A stretch of 34,165 bases of DNA, from assembly GCA_028713205.1 (NCBI GenBank), contig JAQTOZ010000008.1, positions 1-34,165 on the forward strand, written 5' to 3'. Made by a program: the position numbers and the translations under genes. The notes beneath the pieces were generated by a model, which worked only from the letters and a program-made list of their open reading frames with translations, made no database searches and was not told the origin of the DNA. Source of the stretch: Candidatus Omnitrophota bacterium (GTDB lineage Bacteria; Omnitrophota; Omnitrophia; Omnitrophales; Aquincolibacteriaceae). Shown here piece by piece: positions 28,705-34,165 of this stretch. Numbering within the stretch: the stretch's first letter is position 1; each line of letters opens with the position of its first letter.

Positions 28705-30168
28705 TTAAAATGAGAAAGAAGCGCTCAGGGAAAGATTGGATTCCCGATCGTTGGATTCTGCCGGGAAAGCCGCCCCAGGGAAGAAAAGACCGTAACTGAC
28801 CGAAATAAAAAGATCCGAAAAAACGGGCCAGGCCACAGCAAAATCGATTTCACGGCCGATATCCGATGATGGTTGCGTTGCGTCGATATCATAAACGCCA
28901 CCCTTCGCAACAGCTTTCCAATAAGCATATCCGTTGCTGATGATTTCCAATTTCCGGATGGACCAGATTTTCTCAAACGGTTTCAAAGAAACCCCGGCCC
29001 TCAAAATCTGAATATTCGAGAGCGTCGGCGCAAGGGCATAGCCGTTAGGAAAAAATCCGAGCGGGAGGAAATTGTGGTCATACCCGTTCAGGTTCCCGCC
29101 TTCGGTGTTCGTCACACTCGAACGGTCCGTATCTCCGGATCCGAAGGCATATTCGACACTGACCTCGGGTTTCATCCAGCACGGAACGGTATAACTTGCC
29201 CCGAGATCCAATCCGTGCGCCAGCACGGGGTGTCGCGCGTCCTCCCCGTAAACGGCCGAACTACCGGTCTCAAAAATATATTCTCCCCATAACGAAACCC
29301 CGCGTATAGCCTGATAGATGCCCCCCAGGCTCCAATATTGCGAATGATAAGCGAAATCCTGGCCATCGTCGGGATTGGGTTTGCTGTCATCGTGCTGGAT
29401 CAGAAAATAGTTGTATAAACTCAAGTTATCTTTAGGGGTCCAGATGGTTTGAGCGCCGACAAACTTGCGATCGCTTTTCTTGTCGAAACCGGGGACACTG
29501 AAATCAATATTTTCCGTGAAGGGCACGGTCTTTGCGACAAAACTTTCAAACTTAAACTTAAAAAATTCGAGGGTTAACTTTAGGGCGTCATAGATATCGG
29601 CCAGAGCAATCCCCTGGCCGAGATTTAAATATTGGCGGCCGGAGCGAAAGGTCGCGTACTGAAGGTCCAGATCGAGATAGAGAAGATCGACACGCGGACC
29701 AACATTATCGTCCCGGTGACCGAGCAACAGTTCTTCTTTGGGCCAGCTGGACATGTAAAGATCCCGGAACTGGGCGAAAACGACATGTTCAAAATGATGG
29801 GGATTCTTTTCCCCCAACTGATGCCGGACGATCCCTTTCACCCAGATCCGCGAGTCGACTAAAATTTCAGCGTCGTAGACATCCCGGACCTCCCGATTAT
29901 TATCATCGTTATGGTAGTCGATATAGTCAAAATCCGCATATCCGCCGAAATCGAGAAGGAAATTCCGGGCCTTCGGGGCAACGGCCGCTTCCTTTGCCAG
30001 GGTATCCAAATACCTTCCGCGTTCCCGCAATTGAAGATTTTCTGTCAGCCGTCCTTGAGCAGCCCGGGCATTGATCTCTTCGGCCCATATCAAATTGTCC
30101 GGCATTAGACTTTGCAAAGAAAAAACAAAGAGAATTAGAATAGAAGCTGTTCTATTCACCGCGAACAT
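28705..30168 (-). CDS. Alginate-export (AlgE)-like outer-membrane porin
   Basis: 487 aa; signal peptide; FRSGRQYLNLGQGIALADIYDALKLTLEFFKFKFESFVAK; C-terminal LSLSASFSF. Confidence 0.72.
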   Translation of the reverse strand: MFAVNRTASILILFVFSLQSLMPDNLIWAEEINARAAQGRLTENLQLRERGRYLDTLAKEAAVAPKARNFLLDFGGYADFDYIDYHNDDNNREVRDVYDAEILVDSRIWVKGIVRHQLGEKNPHHFEHVVFAQFRDLYMSSWPKEELLLGHRDDNVGPRVDLLYLDLDLQYATFRSGRQYLNLGQGIALADIYDALKLTLEFFKFKFESFVAKTVPFTENIDFSVPGFDKKSDRKFVGAQTIWTPKDNLSLYNYFLIQHDDSKPNPDDGQDFAYHSQYWSLGGIYQAIRGVSLWGEYIFETGSSAVYGEDARHPVLAHGLDLGASYTVPCWMKPEVSVEYAFGSGDTDRSSVTNTEGGNLNGYDHNFLPLGFFPNGYALAPTLSNIQILRAGVSLKPFEKIWSIRKLEIISNGYAYWKAVAKGGVYDIDATQPSSDIGREIDFAVAWPVFSDLFISVSYGLFFPGAAFPAESNDRESNLSLSASFSF

Positions 30169-30646
30169 CTCCGCCCCGGCGCTCCGCCATCAGATTCAAC
30201 GCCTGGGTCATGATCGCAACCAATTCTTCTCCCGTGACATAATCACGGGAATGCACGGGACTCATCACTCCCTGATAAATCAATTCCTCCAAAGCAAACC
30301 TCTTGTTCATCCCAAAAAGACGGGCCTTGAGACCTCCGTGGAGGCGCAGCGTTTTGACCAAGGCATAAGCGAGATCGCCTTGGGTCAACGGGTCCGCGGG
30401 GTTTTTGGACAACCAAGAGGAAGGGATAATCCCTGTTTTGCGAAGAAAGGTTTTGCGAGATTCAAAGTCCGGATACAATTCTTCGATTTGCATTAAGGTC
30501 ATCAGGAGTTCAAAGGCATCGGATGTCGCTGCGACATTGCGGCCGACGATAGAGCTAAGACGATCGGCATCAAAAGCGGACGCGTGAAAACCGCCCGCAA
30601 ATAACAAGTAGAGAAAAAGCGGGAAGAGGTAACAGAATTTTTTCAT
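30152..30646 (-). CDS. Small exported protein, unknown function, coupled to the AlgE-like porin
   Basis: Signal peptide MKKFCYLFPLFLYLLFAGGFHASA; 17-nt overlap with the downstream porin gene. Confidence 0.7.
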   Translation of the reverse strand: MKKFCYLFPLFLYLLFAGGFHASAFDADRLSSIVGRNVAATSDAFELLMTLMQIEELYPDFESRKTFLRKTGIIPSSWLSKNPADPLTQGDLAYALVKTLRLHGGLKARLFGMNKRFALEELIYQGVMSPVHSRDYVTGEELVAIMTQALNLMAERRGGDVRGE

Positions 30647-31026
30647 CGGTCAGAATGGGCCTTTTGATTTATTCAGGAGGCAAAAATTTTTCTGCCCCAC
30701 CCACCGTCTCCGGCCTTGTATGGCATTTTGATAGAAAGACGGAATTGCCTATGATGCCCAAAGCAAGCACCGGTCACCTATGATTTAGGGCAACATCGAA
30801 GGAGCTCTTTAATAAGTCCGTTCTCCGTTGCATTTGTGAAGCTTCGCTCAGAATGACTCCCCGGGAAAAGCACCTTGAAGGGGCATTCAGTTGGTCTTAT
30901 TTTCGGCAAAAACCTCGTCTAACTTGTCCTATTTACCTTGTGAATATTTTATAGATTTGTGTCTTCATAAAGGCCAACACGAATATCAAAATATGATAAA
31001 TACTAGCATGCTATAAAATCCAACCT

Positions 31027-31049
31027 CAATCTATGCTAGGCTTAGATTG
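31027..31049 (+). promoter_or_regulatory. Inverted repeat in the 5' leader of the Pro-rich exported protein
   Basis: CAATCTA-tgctaggct-TAGATTG, with flanking CC/GG; followed by AGAGGAGG. Confidence 0.4.
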
Positions 31050-31090
31050 GGTAGATAGAGGAGGTTTTAAAGGAAAGCGAGGCGATAACG

Positions 31091-31939
31091 ATGGAAAAGA
31101 GAGGAACTTCCCAGATAGCGGGCACCATCGGAATCGCTGTTATCTTTTTACTTACACAAGCAGTGTTCCTTCCGGATGCGCTTATGGCAAAACCCGATAA
31201 CGGCAAAGGCGGGGGTAACGGCCATGGCAATTCCGAATCCAATATGAACGGAAATTCGAATTCGAATCCTCATGTCCAGGGCGGCAGGCACTCCATTGAA
31301 TCGCCCATGAGCCGCGGTCAAGCGACGGCGGCACTTGCCCGGATGAATATTCACAGTTCCCATTATCAACACAAAGGCGGAGTCCGGGCCGATGCGATGA
31401 AAACAGGGAACTTTGAAGTAACGGGCGTCCAAGCGAGACAGCTTGCCTCTCCGGTGAGGACCGGCCTTCATTCAAAACAGGGTTTTTCGAAAAATGCGGT
31501 CCTTAAGGATTTTGCATCGGCACTTGAAAAAATCCGGGCAAAGGGAAACAACTCCGGAAAACTAATGCTGGATCCTTACGGATTGGTGAAGGATGATCGA
31601 AAAGAAATTTACGGAAATCGCGGACGGCCGATTCAAGGTGAAGTGATCGAACCTCCGCCGGTTGAGGACCCGCCTCCAGCGGTTGACCCTCCGCCGGTTG
31701 AGGAGCCGCCGCCGGCGGTGGAACCTCCGCCCCCGCCGCCACCGGAACCGCAAGTGGTGAGCGTAACACAGACAACTGTTTCCATCATCGAATTAATGGT
31801 GTGGAACGGGCAAACCGTTACGAGACAACTCCTGAGCGATCAGGGATATACGAGCAGCCAAATTGACTTTTTGCTCACGCTGTCCCTCACACAGCTCCGG
31901 ACTGCTGCAAGCGGCACAGGCACCATCCCCCTCCCCTAA
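31091..31939 (+). CDS. Exported Asn/Gly-rich and Pro-rich protein of unknown function
   Basis: 282 aa; signal peptide IGIAVIFLLTQAVFLPDALMA; low-complexity GKGGGNGHGNSESNMNGNSNSN; PPPVE(D/E)PPPAV repeats; about 55-aa C-terminal module. Confidence 0.75.
   Translation: MEKRGTSQIAGTIGIAVIFLLTQAVFLPDALMAKPDNGKGGGNGHGNSESNMNGNSNSNPHVQGGRHSIESPMSRGQATAALARMNIHSSHYQHKGGVRADAMKTGNFEVTGVQARQLASPVRTGLHSKQGFSKNAVLKDFASALEKIRAKGNNSGKLMLDPYGLVKDDRKEIYGNRGRPIQGEVIEPPPVEDPPPAVDPPPVEEPPPAVEPPPPPPPEPQVVSVTQTTVSIIELMVWNGQTVTRQLLSDQGYTSSQIDFLLTLSLTQLRTAASGTGTIPLP
31652..31723 (+). repeat. Two tandem copies of a 36-nt unit encoding PPPVE(D/E)PPPAV(D/E)
   Basis: PPPVEDPPPAVD / PPPVEEPPPAVE read in frame, followed by PPPPPPPEP. 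Confidence 0.9.
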
Positions 31940-32139
31940 GATTTTCAGCCGCCGCTTTTCATGAAATCAATACGGAACGATAAACCCGTCTAAAAGCACG
32001 AGGTTCAACAAAAAAGCTTCACCGGCATATCCCGCAAGATTTTTTGTTAAAAACTCTCCCCGACGATTTTTTTCGTACCAAAGAGCGAAGTCCGGCAGAC
32101 CTGTCCCTTTGGGGACCGTCCGTGGGTATCGGAGATGAT

Positions 32140-33807
32140 TTATCGCTTCCGGACAAAAATGATCGCGCCTTCGATCATGATGAATATCGACAGGGCCAAG
32201 AGGATGAGAACGGTAATGTCCACCGGGCTGATGCTGAAACGGCCGGCGAGGATATTGATTGCAGCGGGTTTGATTAAAAGGACCAACGCGGCAAACGCTG
32301 TTCCCAGCATAAAAATCGACCCGCCGAGCGTATGAAGATATTTCATCTTGCGCCTAAACAACCACAGACTGACGATAAAAAGAACGAAGCCCGCCAGAAG
32401 CTGATTGGACGCCCCGAAGACCGTCCAAAAAACTTTCCACGCCGGAATGACATTGCCGTCGGCGTCAACCATTCGTTGCGCAAGAAAAACGGCCGGCATT
32501 AAAAGCGTGATAAAACTTGCCAAATACGGAGTGAACCGGTTCCGCACGCTCCCGAGTTCCTCGAAGATGTAGCGGCCCAGACGCGTTGCGACATCCAGGG
32601 TATCGTAGACAAAAGTCGCAAACGCCAGCAGGGCAAAGTTTAGCGCGAAGGCCTTATTGATACCGAGAAAATTCAAAAACGTGGCAATGCCGGTGCCATA
32701 AATCATGTTCGGGTCCTTCAGCGCGCCGATCTGTGCCGTGCCGAATATCATCACCGTGGCCAACGCAATGATCGCGACCACGCTTTCCAACAGCATTCCG
32801 CCATAGCCGACCAGGACGCTGTCGGTCTCCCTGTCAAGCTGTCTGGATGTTGTGCCGCTGGCTACCAGCGAATGAAATCCCGAACAAGCGCCGCAGGCAA
32901 CCGTGATAAATAGCAGCGGAAACAGAGGCAGCCCGGATGGACTATGCCAGTCGACAAAAAACGGATACTCCACGCGCAAGTTGGAAAAAAGGGAGCCGAT
33001 GACAATACCGACAAAACTGACGACCACGGTCCCCGTCAAAAAAAATCCGCCCAAATATCCCCTGGGTTGCAGCAACAACCACACCGGAATAACGGAAGCA
33101 ATGAAACAATAGAGCAGAAGCAACAGGCACCACGTCTGGCGCGCATCCATGCCGAACAAAGGCGTCATCGTGATCGGAACAAACCGGCCGGCATAAATAC
33201 AAAGCAGGATCAAAGGAGTAAAAATGGCCGTCGCAAGCTTGAGATTGAGCTTGCCCCACTGAACGGCGATACCCATGATCAAGGCTAAACCCAGGTACAT
33301 CATCGAGCTCGATGCCACGGCCGGACCGTTGACAGGATCGACGAAGGTATTGACCGTGATATCGGCGAAGGCCGTAATGATATACATCAGCGAAAGCCAT
33401 AAGAAGATCAGGAATAAAATAAATGCCCGCTTGGGCATATGCGCCTTGACCACTTCGGCGATGGATTTGCCCTGGTGCCTGATCGAAGCGACAAGTGCGC
33501 TCATATCGTGTACGCCGCCGATGAACACACCGCCCAGAATAATCCATACGATTGCCGGTCCCCACCCAAACCACATTCCCGCCAGGATCGGACCGACGAT
33601 AGGACCGGCCGCTGCAATCGCCGACAGATGTTGCCCCAACAAATAGACCCGGTTGGTCGGCTGAAAATCTAGTCCGTCGCGAAAGGTATGGGCCGGAGTC
33701 GGACAACGATCATCCAAATGGAAAAGCTTTCTAAGAAGAGAACCGTAAATCCAATAACCCGCCGCCAGCGGCACGAGCATAACAACAATCACAAGCAAAA
33801 GATTCAT
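32140..33807 (-). CDS. cstA: CstA family carbon starvation protein / peptide-pyruvate transporter
   Basis: 555 aa; many TM segments; GPIVGPILAGMWFGWGPAIVWIILGGVFIGGVHDMSALVASIRHQGKSIAEV; CGACSGFHSLVASGTTSRQL. Confidence 0.95.
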   Translation of the reverse strand: MNLLLVIVVMLVPLAAGYWIYGSLLRKLFHLDDRCPTPAHTFRDGLDFQPTNRVYLLGQHLSAIAAAGPIVGPILAGMWFGWGPAIVWIILGGVFIGGVHDMSALVASIRHQGKSIAEVVKAHMPKRAFILFLIFLWLSLMYIITAFADITVNTFVDPVNGPAVASSSMMYLGLALIMGIAVQWGKLNLKLATAIFTPLILLCIYAGRFVPITMTPLFGMDARQTWCLLLLLYCFIASVIPVWLLLQPRGYLGGFFLTGTVVVSFVGIVIGSLFSNLRVEYPFFVDWHSPSGLPLFPLLFITVACGACSGFHSLVASGTTSRQLDRETDSVLVGYGGMLLESVVAIIALATVMIFGTAQIGALKDPNMIYGTGIATFLNFLGINKAFALNFALLAFATFVYDTLDVATRLGRYIFEELGSVRNRFTPYLASFITLLMPAVFLAQRMVDADGNVIPAWKVFWTVFGASNQLLAGFVLFIVSLWLFRRKMKYLHTLGGSIFMLGTAFAALVLLIKPAAINILAGRFSISPVDITVLILLALSIFIMIEGAIIFVRKR

Positions 33808-33897
33808 TCGTTTAATCTCCGCATCAACAGGTCACATCGACCGGACTCTTCCCGAAAAAAACACGGGTAGGAACCATTAGAAAACAGTTTATCCCAA

Positions 33898-33935
33898 ACA
33901 AAAACCCTCCGCAACCTTTTAAGTTGCAGAGGGTT
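33898..33935 (-). terminator. Rho-independent terminator upstream of cstA, same strand
   Basis: Minus strand AACCCTC-t-GCAAC-ttaaaag-GTTGC-g-GAGGGTT followed by TTTGTTT; 12-bp stem with U-tract only on the minus strand. Confidence 0.8.
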
Positions 33936-34056
33936 AGGAATAAAGTCCCTCAACAATCCGGAAATCTTTCCGATTGCGCGGCCTGCCTTCCGGCGAAGCA
34001 GGCCTGCCAAATTTTGTGGTGAGAAACGGAAACTTTTTTTGTAATCCCAAAATGAT

Positions 34057-34165
34057 AATGTCCTATTTGGCCCAATTAGAAATGTCCTATTCCAAGCAGC
34101 CTATAATGCCCCGTTTCCAAAGGGGGTGTTATGGCGGAAGAGGACAGGATTACGATGAGCCAAAG
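34057..34165 (+). mobile_element. Probable left end of an insertion sequence, truncated by window edge
   Basis: Two direct repeats AATGTCCTATT (34057-34067, 34082-34092), then RBS-like AAGGGGGTG and ORF start MAEEDRITMSQ at 34132 running off the window; arrangement resembles IS with DDE transposases (e.g. ISNCY-type). Confidence 0.5.

Noticed and set aside
33804-34010. 68-aa minus-strand ORF upstream of cstA
   Set aside because: Runs through the three hairpins and the terminator; much more likely a leader region than a gene.
1-34165. CRISPR array, tRNA or rRNA genes, prophage, toxin-antitoxin or known defence cassette
   Set aside because: None seen by eye; tRNAscan-SE, Infernal and DefenseFinder would be needed to exclude them formally.

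Overview
The window is a dense, mostly minus-strand bacterial chromosomal segment with about 29 confident or likely protein-coding genes. I saw no rRNA, tRNA or CRISPR array by eye. Recognisable genes, left to right: DEAD-box helicase; exported alpha/alpha-toroid protein; lone CheY-like receiver; CHAP/NlpC-like exported protein; phosphomannomutase/phosphoglucomutase; an exported hemerythrin - TauE/SafE - DUF1634 operon; DUF488; aldehyde dehydrogenase; GH5-like glycosidase; a metallophosphoesterase-rubrerythrin-rubredoxin fusion; azoreductase; pterin carbinolamine dehydratase; FAD-dependent NAD(P)H reductase; a stand-alone SecD P1-head-like protein; Zn-ribbon methyltransferase; an unlisted 54-aa zinc-ribbon protein; CarD; SDR plus alpha-oxoamine synthase pair; CDF transporter; CvrA/NhaP2-like antiporter; DUF3592; sulfotransferase; two outer-membrane barrels; a Pro-rich exported protein; CstA; and what looks like the left end of an insertion sequence cut by the window edge. 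The most notable items are the metallophosphoesterase-rubrerythrin-rubredoxin fusion with a nearby flavoprotein reductase, a structured terminator-containing leader upstream of cstA next to the IS end, a GNAT acetyltransferase gene fragment not in the ORF track, a hairpin-dense intergenic region at about 19.40-19.59 kb, and a translationally coupled oxoamine synthase/SDR pair. All family calls are by eye from motifs; no database search was run. I do not claim a proven new system.
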